DNA of 64,000 nucleotides from Planktothrix rubescens CCAP 1459/22 (GTDB lineage Bacteria > Cyanobacteriota > Cyanobacteriia > Cyanobacteriales > Microcoleaceae): contig LR882958.1 in NCBI GenBank assembly GCA_904830895.1, positions 5,165,501 to 5,229,500 on the forward strand, read 5' to 3'. The notes beneath the pieces are model-generated. The model saw only the letters and a list, made by a program, of their open reading frames with translations. It was not told the origin of the DNA and searched no databases. Numbering within the stretch: the stretch's first letter is position 1; each line of letters begins with the position of its first letter. A program made the translations under genes and the position numbers. Below, in pieces: positions 43,122 through 52,605 of this stretch.

Positions 43122-45548
43122 TTAATAATTATTGGAACCTTCCGAATATCCACTTTCAGGAGAAGCACCCTCGGAATATCCCTCAGAAGATGTACTCTCG
43201 GAATATCCGCCAGAATATCCATCGCCATTACTGTAGGAATTACTATAGGAGTTATTATTTTCTGAATAACCACTATCATAATTTTCGGAATTGCTGGCGT
43301 AACTACCATCGTTATTAGCAGCTTGGGCTGGATCACCAGGATCACCATCTTCAATGGCTACTTTTGACCCGGTTTCTATACTATTGGGTTGATGGGCTTT
43401 GGCTTTAATACTGCCTTTTCGTCCTTCTAATTCAGGTAGTTTAGGGAACTTTTCAACTGGCATTCCCTCCACAACTTTCCGCATAAATTCCCCCCAACTA
43501 TAGGCGGCACTACTACTAGCGCCCCAAGTCGGATCATTATTATCATTCCCTAACCAAATTCCGGTTACGGCTTGGGGAATATAACCAATAAACCATAAAT
43601 CCCTGGCTTCTTCAGAGGTTCCGGTTTTACCCGCCACCTGTCGATCCGATAAAGCAGCCGGGCCTCCGGTTCCCGCATTCACTACCCCTTCTAACATCCA
43701 AGTAGTGATGGCGGCACTGTTTTTATCTAAAACGGGTTTGGGTTTAAATTTAGCTTGATAAATAATATTTCCCTGTTTATCTAAAACCCGACGAATGCCA
43801 TGGGCCGGAATATAACTGCCTTGATCTGCTAGGGTTCCGTAAGCATTGGTTAACTCTAATAAATTAACTTCATAGGCTCCTAATGCCATAGCATAGGTTG
43901 GCTTTAATGGTGATTTAATTCCCATATCTTTTGCCATTTTCATAGCGGGTTCAAACCCAACATCTACTAATACTTTAACCGCAATTACATTTACAGAACG
44001 GCTTAAAGCATCGGACATAGACATCCATCCAGAATGCTTATTCCCATAATTTCTAGGACGGTAGCCATCAACCTTATAGGGTTCATCTAAATAACTATCA
44101 TAGGGGGAAAAACCCGCCCCAATTGCTGTTGCATAAACTAATCCTTTAAAGGTTGATCCCGGTTGTCTTTGAGCTTGAGTAACACGATTAAATTCACTAT
44201 CTTTATATTGATATCCTCCCACCATGGCTTTAACTTCTCCGGTTTTTGGTTCTATGGAAACTAAGGCCGCTTGACCAAAATTTGAACCCGCACCATCAAT
44301 TTCTACCGCATCTTTAATAGTTTTTTCTGCTGCTTCTTGCCATTTCACATCTAAACTGGTTTCAACTGTTAACCCACCAGCTTCTATCACTTCTTTAGAA
44401 ACATATTGGGGGAGTTCTTTTAATACATAACTCGAAAAATAAGGAGCTTTAACTAATAAACGTTTAGGTTGACTGGGTTTAAGGGTCAGGGGTTCTTGTA
44501 TCGCCGATTCCGCTTCGGCTGCGGTAATTACCCCAGCATCCTGCATTCTTTGTAAAACAATATTGCGCCTTTTTTTGGCCGCTTCTGGATTTTCCAAAGG
44601 AGAATATTGACTCGGTGCGGGGGGTAAACCCGCTAACATTGCCATTTCCGACAAAGTTAATTCGTTCACGGGTTTACTAAAATAAACAGAAGCCGCATCC
44701 GCTACCCCGTAAGCACCCGAACCCAGATATACTAAATTCAAATAGCGTTCTAGGATATCATCTTTACTAATTTGATCTTCTATTTTCCAAGAAACCATAG
44801 CCTCTTTAAGTTTCCGAATCAGACTATGTTCTTGATTCAAATAAACAATTCTAGCTAACTGTTGGGTAATGGTACTTCCTCCTTCCACCACTCCCCCGGC
44901 TAATATATTAGAGCCAACGGCGCGAATAATTCCTTGATAGTCCACCCCATCATGGTCATAGAAACGAATATCTTCAGTGGAAATAAAAGCTTGCGCCAGT
45001 TTTTCAGGAATTTGTTTGAGGCGGAGTTTCTCCCTAGTTGCTGGCCCGGTTTGCATTAAAATATCACTGTTATTGGCCTTAATCGTAATTGTACCATCAC
45101 GATTAAAGGAGGCTATTCCACTAACGGAGACGGGGGGAAGACTTTGATCCACAAGATACCATTGCCAAGCACCATAACCCAAGGCTCCACCGCCCACACT
45201 GAGCACTCCAATTCCGATCCATACCTTCGGACGGCGATACCAACGTTTCCCCGCAGGATTTTCATGGGTGAAACCCTGACGCAGTTTAACCCATTTTGAA
45301 TTGATCCGATTCAGAGCCTGATGATACCAAGTTACAGCTTGGGGGTTTGACTCAGAAGCGGTTTCCGCAGAAACCTGATCGGGTTCTACTTCCGTCGTCA
45401 TCACGGGTGATGTCAAAACGGATTGGGTTGAAACCACCCCAGAAGTATTTTCCGGGTAGGTTTCTGACTCTAAGGAGTCCGTTTTGGTTATGGATGGTAA
45501 TTGAGATTCTTCCATTGGTTCGGACAAATGGTGGGTTGAGTTGAGCAT
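43122..45548 (-). CDS. Class A penicillin-binding protein (PBP1A)
   Basis: 808 residues. After a cytoplasmic N-terminus of about 120 residues and one transmembrane helix (about 128-147), the glycosyltransferase domain (about 190-360) has EDIRFYDHDGVD and GGSTITQQLARI. The transpeptidase domain has SxxK in PGSTFKG, SxN in SVN and KTGT. It polymerises and crosslinks peptidoglycan. The C-terminal 60 residues are an unusual Ser/Tyr/Gly/Asn tail with repeats of the GYSEG/SYSN type, probably a flexible periplasmic extension. Reverse-frame translations of this tail are not genes. Confidence 0.93.
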   Translation of the reverse strand: MLNSTHHLSEPMEESQLPSITKTDSLESETYPENTSGVVSTQSVLTSPVMTTEVEPDQVSAETASESNPQAVTWYHQALNRINSKWVKLRQGFTHENPAGKRWYRRPKVWIGIGVLSVGGGALGYGAWQWYLVDQSLPPVSVSGIASFNRDGTITIKANNSDILMQTGPATREKLRLKQIPEKLAQAFISTEDIRFYDHDGVDYQGIIRAVGSNILAGGVVEGGSTITQQLARIVYLNQEHSLIRKLKEAMVSWKIEDQISKDDILERYLNLVYLGSGAYGVADAASVYFSKPVNELTLSEMAMLAGLPPAPSQYSPLENPEAAKKRRNIVLQRMQDAGVITAAEAESAIQEPLTLKPSQPKRLLVKAPYFSSYVLKELPQYVSKEVIEAGGLTVETSLDVKWQEAAEKTIKDAVEIDGAGSNFGQAALVSIEPKTGEVKAMVGGYQYKDSEFNRVTQAQRQPGSTFKGLVYATAIGAGFSPYDSYLDEPYKVDGYRPRNYGNKHSGWMSMSDALSRSVNVIAVKVLVDVGFEPAMKMAKDMGIKSPLKPTYAMALGAYEVNLLELTNAYGTLADQGSYIPAHGIRRVLDKQGNIIYQAKFKPKPVLDKNSAAITTWMLEGVVNAGTGGPAALSDRQVAGKTGTSEEARDLWFIGYIPQAVTGIWLGNDNNDPTWGASSSAAYSWGEFMRKVVEGMPVEKFPKLPELEGRKGSIKAKAHQPNSIETGSKVAIEDGDPGDPAQAANNDGSYASNSENYDSGYSENNNSYSNSYSNGDGYSGGYSESTSSEGYSEGASPESGYSEGSNNY

Positions 45549-45624
45549 TCGATAGTATATTCTAGGATAGCCCAGGGTAGGGCCAACTTTCCTGAATAGT
45601 TAGCAGTCGAATCGGTGATCTCGC

Positions 45625-45650
45625 CAAAAATCAAGGTTTTTTCCTTGATC
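45625..45650 (-). terminator. Terminator of chlG
   Basis: On the minus strand ATCAAGG, AAAAAA, CCTTGAT, then TTTT. It lies 45 bases after the chlG stop codon and before the PBP1A start. Confidence 0.8.
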
Positions 45651-45694
45651 CCCGGCTTCACACCAGGGTAAGGAACAGGCGGTTTGATCGGAAA

Positions 45695-46708
45695 TTAACC
45701 TACAATCGCCGCATGACCTATAGCTAAACCCACAACTAGCATTCCTAAAACTAGAAACGGTTGGGCGCTTGCTTGATATTTAACATCATTTTCTACAGGA
45801 TTGCGTAGAAAATACATATCTTGGAAGGTGATTTGGGGAATAATCATCAGTAAAAGCACCGTAGCATATAGGTTTTGCTTGATACTAACTAAATAAACCG
45901 CCATCCCCGCTTGGAAAATATCAATCATTAAAACACAAATCCAAGCCGCCGTCGTGATCCCAAACATCACTGGCAGGGATTGTAACCCCAATTGGCGATC
46001 GCCTTCCACACTTTTAAAGTCATTAACAATGGCAATTCCTAACCCAGCTAAACTATAAAATAGGGTTAATACCATCAAGGTCGGGGTGAGTTCTCCAAAT
46101 AACGCATGACCCGCCCACCAAGGTAAAGCAATATAACTCGCCCCTAGTGCGTAATTTCCTAACCAGCCATTTTGCTTGAGTTTGAGGGGAGGCGCAGAAT
46201 AAATATAGGAGACAAACGCCCCACCGAGACATAAAACCGTAATTATGGGAAATTCATGGCCAGCCCAGGTATCTAACAGGTAGGAAATCCCAATTCCTAA
46301 GCCTAACAATAGTAAAATTTGGGTGACAACTTGGGGAATGGAAATCACCCCGGAAGGGATCGGACGATAGGGCTCATTAATGGCGTCCAATTCCCGATCG
46401 TAAAAATCATTCATGGTCTGGGTGTAACCCGTCATTAATGGCCCAGACATTAACATACAAGTCACCACCTTTAACACATCTTCCACTGACCAACTAAAAT
46501 GTCCCGATGAAGCCGCACCACAAACCACCCCCCAAATTAAAGGTATCCAGGTGATCGGTTTCATCAATTGGAGGCGAATTTTCCAGATAGATGTTTCTCC
46601 CGATGACGCCCCTTTCATCCCTAAAAGTTGTCGGGTTTTAGCACTGCGCTCTGAATTCGCTTCTTTTGTTAATTCTTCTGAAGGTTGAGACGATGGAGTA
46701 TCCGACAT
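45695..46708 (-). CDS. chlG: Chlorophyll synthase ChlG
   Basis: 337 residues from MSDTPSSQPSEE. A polytopic UbiA-superfamily prenyltransferase with the first Asp-rich motif NDFYDRELD and the second NDFKSVEGDRQLG, about eight or nine membrane helices. It esterifies (bacterio)chlorophyllide a with geranylgeranyl or phytyl diphosphate, the last step of chlorophyll synthesis, in the thylakoid membrane. The open frame extends 21 codons upstream, but the Met at 46708 gives the family's N-terminus. psb28 lies 0.7 kb away divergently, with IS remnants in between. Confidence 0.96.
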   Translation of the reverse strand: MSDTPSSQPSEELTKEANSERSAKTRQLLGMKGASSGETSIWKIRLQLMKPITWIPLIWGVVCGAASSGHFSWSVEDVLKVVTCMLMSGPLMTGYTQTMNDFYDRELDAINEPYRPIPSGVISIPQVVTQILLLLGLGIGISYLLDTWAGHEFPIITVLCLGGAFVSYIYSAPPLKLKQNGWLGNYALGASYIALPWWAGHALFGELTPTLMVLTLFYSLAGLGIAIVNDFKSVEGDRQLGLQSLPVMFGITTAAWICVLMIDIFQAGMAVYLVSIKQNLYATVLLLMIIPQITFQDMYFLRNPVENDVKYQASAQPFLVLGMLVVGLAIGHAAIVG

Positions 46709-46829
46709 GATCCTTTGTACGTTTGTGTTTTGAGTATCTGCAATACAAAAGTTAACATGAATCAGTAGCAAACTAGATTTTTAATCAATAGCAAAGTTGG
46801 GTTTTTATTAATTTCACCAAAAAACGAGC

Positions 46830-47235
46830 GAGAAGCCCCTGGCTTTAGACATGGGGAGGAAAGTGGCTGCGGTTTCAACCGCCTTCAATATTTCCTGATC
46901 TAACTGATTGAAAAGTTGAGTTAGAATAGATCGTAAGTAAAACAACCATCTGCGTGTTGAAACACTCTAGTATCGGAGAAATCCCGGCACAGTGAGCCAC
47001 CACACTCCTTGAGGAGTAGTAAGCCTGTATAACTGACAAGTAATGGCAGAGTGTGAAGCGTACCTATCTGGCGTTGTGATGGTCTATGAAAACAAACACA
47101 ATTTAAAAGTAAGCGCAATTGCAATATCTTTTATAAGGGTAGTTGTTTTGAGCGTGTAGAGGTGATTTGATAGCGCCTTTGAGAGTTTTCGGATTCATTC
47201 AAGAATCCCCGTGGCTTCAGCCCTGGGGAGTATCA
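46830..47235. mobile_element. IS200/IS605-type remnant between chlG and psb28
   Basis: Left hairpin CCCCTGGCTTTAGACATGGGG (46836-46856) and GCGGTTTCAACCGC (46869-46882). Right hairpin around CCCCGTGGCTTCAGCCCTGGGG (47208-47229), ending GTATCAA, the same layout as the other right ends. The interior contains the 41-bp block shared with 42286-42326. There is no tnpA or tnpB frame. Confidence 0.75.
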
Positions 47236-47343
47236 AACGGAATTGGTATTACGGCTATTTTAGCTCCCTTGTCGGTTTTTGGCCTTTTGAGACGGGGCTA
47301 TCAACTCCCTGATTTGATGGTTTCGTTGATGCTCCTATTATGA
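47236..47343 (+). pseudogene. C-terminal fragment of an unidentified membrane protein
   Basis: An open frame without start, immediately downstream of the IS right end, encoding about 35 residues: GIGITAILAPLSVFGLLRRG, then YQLPDLMVSLMLLL and TGA. Hydrophobic with an RRGYQLP loop. It looks like the tail of a gene removed or split by the element. The family is not recognised. Confidence 0.45.
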
Positions 47344-47390
47344 GAGAATGAGACGTTAACTCCTAACGGAAAAAGGTTTAACAAAACAAT

Positions 47391-47729
47391 ATGGTAGCTA
47401 AAATTCAGTTTTCAAGAGGGATTGATGAAGATGTAATTCCTGATGTTCGCTTAACTCGTTCACGGGATGAGAGTCAAGGAACAGCAAAATTTTATTTTCT
47501 CAATCCTAAAGCCTTAGCGGATGATTCCACCCAGGAAATTACAGGAATGTACATGATTGATGATGATGGGGAAATTGTCACTCGAGAGGTTAACGCTAAA
47601 TTTATTAATGGAAAACCTACGGAAATTGAGGCAATTCATTTAATGAAATCTCCTGAAGAATGGGAGCGTTTTATGTTGTTTATGGAACGTTATGCGAAAG
47701 CCAAAGGATTAGAATTTAGTAAATCCTAA
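47391..47729 (+). CDS. psb28: Photosystem II assembly factor Psb28
   Basis: 112 residues, full length. The start [20 protein letters not shown] and the C-terminal helix [19 protein letters not shown] are diagnostic. Psb28 binds the cytoplasmic side of assembling photosystem II near CP47 and is absent from mature complexes. It has been linked to chlorophyll-protein assembly, which makes the divergent chlG interesting. AAGG sits near the ATG. Short repeats follow. Confidence 0.97.
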   Translation: MVAKIQFSRGIDEDVIPDVRLTRSRDESQGTAKFYFLNPKALADDSTQEITGMYMIDDDGEIVTREVNAKFINGKPTEIEAIHLMKSPEEWERFMLFMERYAKAKGLEFSKS

Positions 47730-47842
47730 TTCAGTCATCAGTTATCAGTTATCAGTTATCAGTCATCAGTATAAGAGTTAATTGATTAAATCAATTAACC
47801 AAAACCCAAAACCCAAAACCCAAAACCCATTACCCATCACCT
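47730..47842. repeat. Heptamer repeats (CAGTTAT/CAGTCAT) and AACCCAAA repeats
   Basis: Several CAGTTAT and CAGTCAT units from 47732 to 47770, then four AACCCAAA-type units (47799-47832), ending at the moaB start codon. The heptamers recur at 5014, 61592-61900 and 63412-63566. Confidence 0.8.
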
Positions 47843-47843
47843 T

Positions 47844-48344
47844 ATGAATTCAACCGTCCCCCATCCCGATCATTCCGAATTTCGGGTTAGTTGTGCGGTG
47901 ATTACGGTCAGTGATACTCGCACCCCAGAAACCGATAAAAGTGGTCAACTCATTCACCAATTCCTACAAAATGCTGGGTATCCAATTATCGATTATCAAA
48001 TTATTAAAGATGAACCGCAAGAGATTACAGAACTCTTAAAAAAACTCTGTCAAATTTCTGAACTGGATGCTTGTATTTTTAATGGAGGAACTGGAATTGC
48101 GCCCAGAGATACGACCTATGATGCTCTGGAACAATTATTAGAAAAAACTTTACCTGGATTTGGAGAAATTTTTAGAGCTTTGAGTTATCATGAAATAGGG
48201 TCAAGAGCGATCGCTTCCAGGGCTGTAGCTGGAGTTTATCAAGGAAAATTAGTCTTTTCAATTCCTGGGTCTTCTAATGCAGTAAAATTGGCAATGGAAA
48301 AATTAATCATACCTGAATTAGCCCATTTAGTTAAATTATCATAG
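47844..48344 (+). CDS. moaB: Molybdenum cofactor biosynthesis protein MoaB/MogA
   Basis: 166 residues of the MoaB/Mog fold. It has VSDTRTPETDKSG (substrate loop), the GGTGIAPRDTTYD signature and a C-terminal FSIPGSSNAVKLAM. It adenylates molybdopterin ahead of molybdate insertion (MogA role); the exact role of bacterial MoaB is debated. The repeats end at its ATG and no Shine-Dalgarno is clear. It is followed after 69 bases by a SPOR-domain gene. Confidence 0.92.
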   Translation: MNSTVPHPDHSEFRVSCAVITVSDTRTPETDKSGQLIHQFLQNAGYPIIDYQIIKDEPQEITELLKKLCQISELDACIFNGGTGIAPRDTTYDALEQLLEKTLPGFGEIFRALSYHEIGSRAIASRAVAGVYQGKLVFSIPGSSNAVKLAMEKLIIPELAHLVKLS

Positions 48345-48413
48345 AATGGATAAACTCACATTGAATGGTGAGACTTAGATAAGTTTAATCAAGTTTTGTA
48401 TAGCAGTTTAACT

Positions 48414-49679
48414 ATGAGTCAAACATCTGAGATCAAGTCCCCTCAACCCTCACAGCCAGAATTAAAACCCCAACTCAAAGCGGTTTTAGGTTATTTGGAT
48501 GTGCAACTCGAATCAGAATTAACCCGTTATCGGCGTCATCGACGACGCACAAAACAAACCACAACCGACCCCAGTGGACAAACCAACCCGCAGTTTCAAC
48601 AAGCGACTGATGTTGTAACTGTAGCCATGAATGACACCGCAGCATCGGAGGGAAAGCTGTTTGAGCCCCAAACTCAACCTTCGGGTTGGGAAACCGTAGT
48701 TCCAGCAAAATCTGCACCTTTGGCCATTGCGGCTCAACCGTCATCGACAACACCTCCTCAAACCAATGGGGCTGAACCTGCGGTCAGTTTTAGCTTAAAG
48801 TCACCCGTCCCAACTGCGACTTCATCGGATGGATATTTAGAATCGACAGAAGCCCTAATTAAAAGTATAGAAGAACGGCGCCCTAACCCCCAGGAAAACC
48901 GGGGTTTGATGGCCAGTCTCTTAACGCCCCTGGGCATTGCTTCAATGTTTATGTTTTTGTTATCCTGTACCGCCTTAAGCTATGTAATCTCGTCTCCCTC
49001 TGGTCGTACTAGCTTGGGTTTGGATCGGTTTTTTCCTACTCCAACGGCTAACCATGCTCCTGCTACCCCCCCAACCCTAGCCACAACAGAAACATCTCTC
49101 CCTCCGACGGACTCCCTCTCCCCTAATTTAGCGGCCAAGGAATTTGTTAACTTGGATTTGGATACCTTGAGCCATATTAATCCGAATCAGAATCCGGTTC
49201 CGCTCCCTTCTGTCCCTGCCCAATTACCCCCAAGTCCAGCCACAACCTTACCTGCACCCTCAAATAACCTAACATCCCCGAATGATCCGGGTTTGAATAA
49301 TCTGACTCAGGAATTATTACCCAAAAAACCTGTAACTCCTGCTGTTACACCTCCTCCAGTGTCGGGACAGGGAACCAATGCCTCAACGGTTCAACCCGGG
49401 GGCGGTGCAGTTCCTAGAGTTGCGACGGCGGCGAGTCCGGCTAGACCGACTGAACCGATAAAATCCGGGGACGGATATTATTATGTTGTGCTGGATTATA
49501 GTGGCGATCGCTCCTTTGAACAGGCGAAAGAAGTGGTTCCTGATGCTTATATTGCGGAGTTCAAAACGGGTAAAAAAATTCAATTGGGTGCTTTAACCGA
49601 CGCCGCCGGGGCTAAACGCCTACGGGATCAGTTGCAAGTTCAAGGGATTGCGGCCTATTACGATGTTCCTAAGCCTTAA
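48414..49679 (+). CDS. SPOR-like membrane protein with Pro-rich linker
   Basis: 421 residues from [12 protein letters not shown] 170-residue cytoplasmic part starts with [20 protein letters not shown] and a basic [10 protein letters not shown]. One transmembrane helix follows (about 172-195), then a long Pro/Thr/Ser-rich linker. The last 70 residues ([20 protein letters not shown], then a beta-strand GAYI-type end) resemble a SPOR domain, which binds denuded septal peptidoglycan. Likely a cell-envelope protein. Its stop codon overlaps by 4 bases (TTAA) with the stop of the convergent chemoreceptor gene. Confidence 0.78.
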   Translation: MSQTSEIKSPQPSQPELKPQLKAVLGYLDVQLESELTRYRRHRRRTKQTTTDPSGQTNPQFQQATDVVTVAMNDTAASEGKLFEPQTQPSGWETVVPAKSAPLAIAAQPSSTTPPQTNGAEPAVSFSLKSPVPTATSSDGYLESTEALIKSIEERRPNPQENRGLMASLLTPLGIASMFMFLLSCTALSYVISSPSGRTSLGLDRFFPTPTANHAPATPPTLATTETSLPPTDSLSPNLAAKEFVNLDLDTLSHINPNQNPVPLPSVPAQLPPSPATTLPAPSNNLTSPNDPGLNNLTQELLPKKPVTPAVTPPPVSGQGTNASTVQPGGGAVPRVATAASPARPTEPIKSGDGYYYVVLDYSGDRSFEQAKEVVPDAYIAEFKTGKKIQLGALTDAAGAKRLRDQLQVQGIAAYYDVPKP

Positions 49680-51280
49680 CTTACCCCTAATTGTTTCAGA
49701 TTATGGGCTGCATTTTTTAGCTCTTGGGTTTCCAATTTAGTTTGGCTAATTCCAATAACTGTTTGTTGAGCGCCGTTGTTAATAGAATTCATCGCCGATA
49801 TCACTTCTTCAATGGCAAGAACTTGTTGTTTTGAAGTTAAATAAATTTGTTGGGAACTTAAAGAAACTTGATCCATTGCTACGGTAACTTTACTAAAAAT
49901 TGCGGTGGTTTCTTCGGTAATTTTTAAATTTTGCTGGACGGTATGTTTGCCATCGACCGCCGCGATCACTGTACTTTTCACTGCTTTTTCAATTTGATCA
50001 ATTAATTGATTAATTTTTTGGGCAGATTTATGGGTTTGGTCGGCGAGTTTACGAATTTCTAAAGCCACAACATTAAACCCTAAACCATGCTCTCCTGCTC
50101 TCACAGCTTCAATCGAGGCATTCAGGGCTAACATATTAGTTTGATTGGCAATATCACCGACTAGGTTGCTAATACTATTAATTTGTTGGGCTTGTTCATT
50201 CAGCGTCATAATTTGGCTAGAAATTTCACTCACTTTTTGGTCTAAAGTTACCATCCCTGACATGGTTTTAGAAACAGCATTAGCCCCATCCTGAGATAAA
50301 TTCAAGACTTGTTTAGCAATTTGGGCTGCGGTTTCAGCTTGTTGGGTTGCTTGACGAGAAGTTTTCCCTAATTCATCCATTGTGGTTGTGGTTTGATTCA
50401 CAGATGCCGCTTGTAAAGCTATGATTTTTTCCTGTTCTTCAATGGTAGCCGCAATTTCGGAGGAGGAGTTGACAACGGTATTAACTAATCCTTTCAAACT
50501 TTGACTTATGGGGCGGGCGATCGCTATACTTAAAATAATCCCTAAACTTAGGGCTATTAAAGGCCCAAATATCATAGCTAAAACGCTAAAGTTTTGACTG
50601 TTTTCAATGGTTTTATCTGCTTGAATTTTAGATGATTCTGCTATATGTTGATTTTCTTGAATCACTTTTGCTAAACTTTGAGATGTGGCGTATAAAATAG
50701 GTTGATTAATAGAGCGATCTTGAATATTTAATTTTGATAAAAATAGAGATGCTTGGCGGGCTATTTGCATTTCTGGGGAATTTTGTTGACCTGTTTTCCA
50801 TAATTTAATTTGAGTTTGATAGGGGTATATAACTCCAATTTTTTGAAATTCATTATAAAGATTCATAAAAACTTTTTGTTGTTTTTTCCATTGCTGCCAT
50901 CTTAACTTAAATTGCTTCCACAGTTGATCTTCTTTCTCTGTCCGAGGCAGTTTTTCATATTCTAAAAAACCCGTATTGATTAAATTAAAATTTTCTTGAA
51001 TTTGTGCCAGAGTAATTTCCCTATTGTCACCTCCTATACAGTTATTTAAAAGACAAGATTGTTTAGAATCAATATTTCTTAATCCTTGATCAATCTTTGC
51101 TAAACCCAAAATTGAAGGTAATCTGACTACGCTAATTTCATTGAGTTCCTGGCTTAAATTTAATGTTACTTGCCATCCCAGAAAGGCAACAAAAAATACA
51201 ATTAATCCCATTAAAATAAAGGCATTAATCATTTTTAATTGTAACTCACCTTGTTTAAAAAATTTAATTATTTTTTTCAT
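49676..51280 (-). CDS. Methyl-accepting chemotaxis protein
   Basis: 534 residues. Transmembrane helices at about 18-38 and 228-250 flank a helical periplasmic sensor with a disulfide-capable pair ([10 protein letters not shown]). The cytoplasmic part has a short HAMP-like linker and a full signalling hairpin with the trimer-contact tip [19 protein letters not shown] and EIRKLADQT. It would control phototaxis or chemotaxis through CheA. It overlaps the upstream binding-lipoprotein gene by 17 bases, so the sensor may read that protein's ligand (inference). Confidence 0.93.
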   Translation of the reverse strand: MKKIIKFFKQGELQLKMINAFILMGLIVFFVAFLGWQVTLNLSQELNEISVVRLPSILGLAKIDQGLRNIDSKQSCLLNNCIGGDNREITLAQIQENFNLINTGFLEYEKLPRTEKEDQLWKQFKLRWQQWKKQQKVFMNLYNEFQKIGVIYPYQTQIKLWKTGQQNSPEMQIARQASLFLSKLNIQDRSINQPILYATSQSLAKVIQENQHIAESSKIQADKTIENSQNFSVLAMIFGPLIALSLGIILSIAIARPISQSLKGLVNTVVNSSSEIAATIEEQEKIIALQAASVNQTTTTMDELGKTSRQATQQAETAAQIAKQVLNLSQDGANAVSKTMSGMVTLDQKVSEISSQIMTLNEQAQQINSISNLVGDIANQTNMLALNASIEAVRAGEHGLGFNVVALEIRKLADQTHKSAQKINQLIDQIEKAVKSTVIAAVDGKHTVQQNLKITEETTAIFSKVTVAMDQVSLSSQQIYLTSKQQVLAIEEVISAMNSINNGAQQTVIGISQTKLETQELKNAAHNLKQLGVS

Positions 51281-52319
51281 GATTCATTGTCCTTAAATTC
51301 GATTGGTTTTTATTGAAGTTATAAACAAAACTAGCATCAAAAATTTGTTCTATATTAACAGATTTTGTCAGCAATTTATTTTTTTGTAAAAACTGATATA
51401 TTTTGTCGGCTGCATAGGGTAAAGAGGTAAAATTTTCTCCCCTTTCAAAAGCAGTTAAATTTTCTGATAAGCCTTTTATGGGAATTTTGGACTGATAATC
51501 TTTTAGATCTTGAACAGTTAACCCAGCAGTATAACCAATAATTTGCCGAGATAAATCTGGATTTTTTTGAATAAATTCAACGGTATCAAACCAAGTATTG
51601 ACGAGAGCTTGCACGACTTGAGGATGGGTTTCCATAAATTTACGAGTTACCACTAAATGATCAGAAACAGCCCCAGGGAAATCTTGAGATGTTAATATGA
51701 TTTGACTTCCAGAACGATTCATAGCTTGCTTAGAAAAAGGAATATAGGTGCTGATAGCATCCACTTCTTCCTCAACAAAAAGGGCAACATTAGTGATTAA
51801 ATCCTGATTAACCGCTTGAATATCCGATAGCTTTAATCCATACTTTTCTAAGGCTAGTAGGAGTAAAAAACTCCCCACAGATCCCGATTCAAAAGCAACT
51901 TTTTTCCCTTTAAATTCCCGAATAGTCTGAATTCCTGGTGCGGCAATAATTTGATCACCTCCCGTAGACCAATCTGTTAGAGCTACAATCACTTGATCAA
52001 CTTGTGAATTTGTCCCCATAATATAAATTGTGTCATACAAAGTCTGGCAATTTGCATCTAACTGCCCCGATGCCAAGTTAGTTAATCCAGTGGTATAATC
52101 AGAAAATTGTAAGTCAACATCCAGATTGTTTTTCTTGAAAATTTCTTGCTCGTAAGCAATTTGCCAAACGGCACATCCGGGCCAATTATTAAAACCCAGG
52201 CGCAGAGTAGAAGCAGGGCTTGATGTTTTTAAGTCGGGCTGTAATACTTGACAGCTTACGATCAAAAATAAACCGATTAAAGCTATACTGAAATAAATTA
52301 AATATTGACGTTGTTTCAT
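51264..52319 (-). CDS. Substrate-binding lipoprotein (NMT1/SsuA-like)
   Basis: 351 residues. An N-terminal hydrophobic segment ends in a lipobox LIVSC (Cys23). The rest is a type-2 periplasmic binding fold: [20 protein letters not shown], the SGQLDA turn, [16 protein letters not shown] and [11 protein letters not shown]. Family relatives bind nitrate, sulfonates, taurine or thiamine precursors; the pocket cannot be read by eye. No permease or ATPase is adjacent. It overlaps the chemoreceptor gene by 17 bases and probably delivers ligand to it. Confidence 0.88.
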   Translation of the reverse strand: MKQRQYLIYFSIALIGLFLIVSCQVLQPDLKTSSPASTLRLGFNNWPGCAVWQIAYEQEIFKKNNLDVDLQFSDYTTGLTNLASGQLDANCQTLYDTIYIMGTNSQVDQVIVALTDWSTGGDQIIAAPGIQTIREFKGKKVAFESGSVGSFLLLLALEKYGLKLSDIQAVNQDLITNVALFVEEEVDAISTYIPFSKQAMNRSGSQIILTSQDFPGAVSDHLVVTRKFMETHPQVVQALVNTWFDTVEFIQKNPDLSRQIIGYTAGLTVQDLKDYQSKIPIKGLSENLTAFERGENFTSLPYAADKIYQFLQKNKLLTKSVNIEQIFDASFVYNFNKNQSNLRTMNHEKNN

Positions 52320-52605
52320 GGTTTTACTGATATTTCATAAATAAAATAGATAAAACTTTTACTGACAACTATTATATCTAAATCAAGAATAATCCCCGAA
52401 AACTTAATATTTTTATCATCAATGAGATTGTTAATGTTTATGATCGACTTCTAATGTTGAGTTCCCCGTCTATGGAGTTCGGGCTAAATTTTGTGGCTTT
52501 TTGCTCAAAAATACTACCCATACGATCGCAGATGCGTTACAATTATTAATAGATTGGAACAATATTGACAATTTTCCAAAAATTCAGCTTACTTAGACCT
52601 AACTT

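Noticed and set aside
43061-43354. Frames in two other phases over the PBP1A tail
   Set aside because: Low-complexity shadows of the Ser/Tyr/Gly-rich coding repeats.
46921-47124. 67-residue minus-strand frame between chlG and psb28
   Set aside because: The similarity to a frame at 42127-42339 comes from a shared non-coding IS block, and reading-frame details are not conserved.
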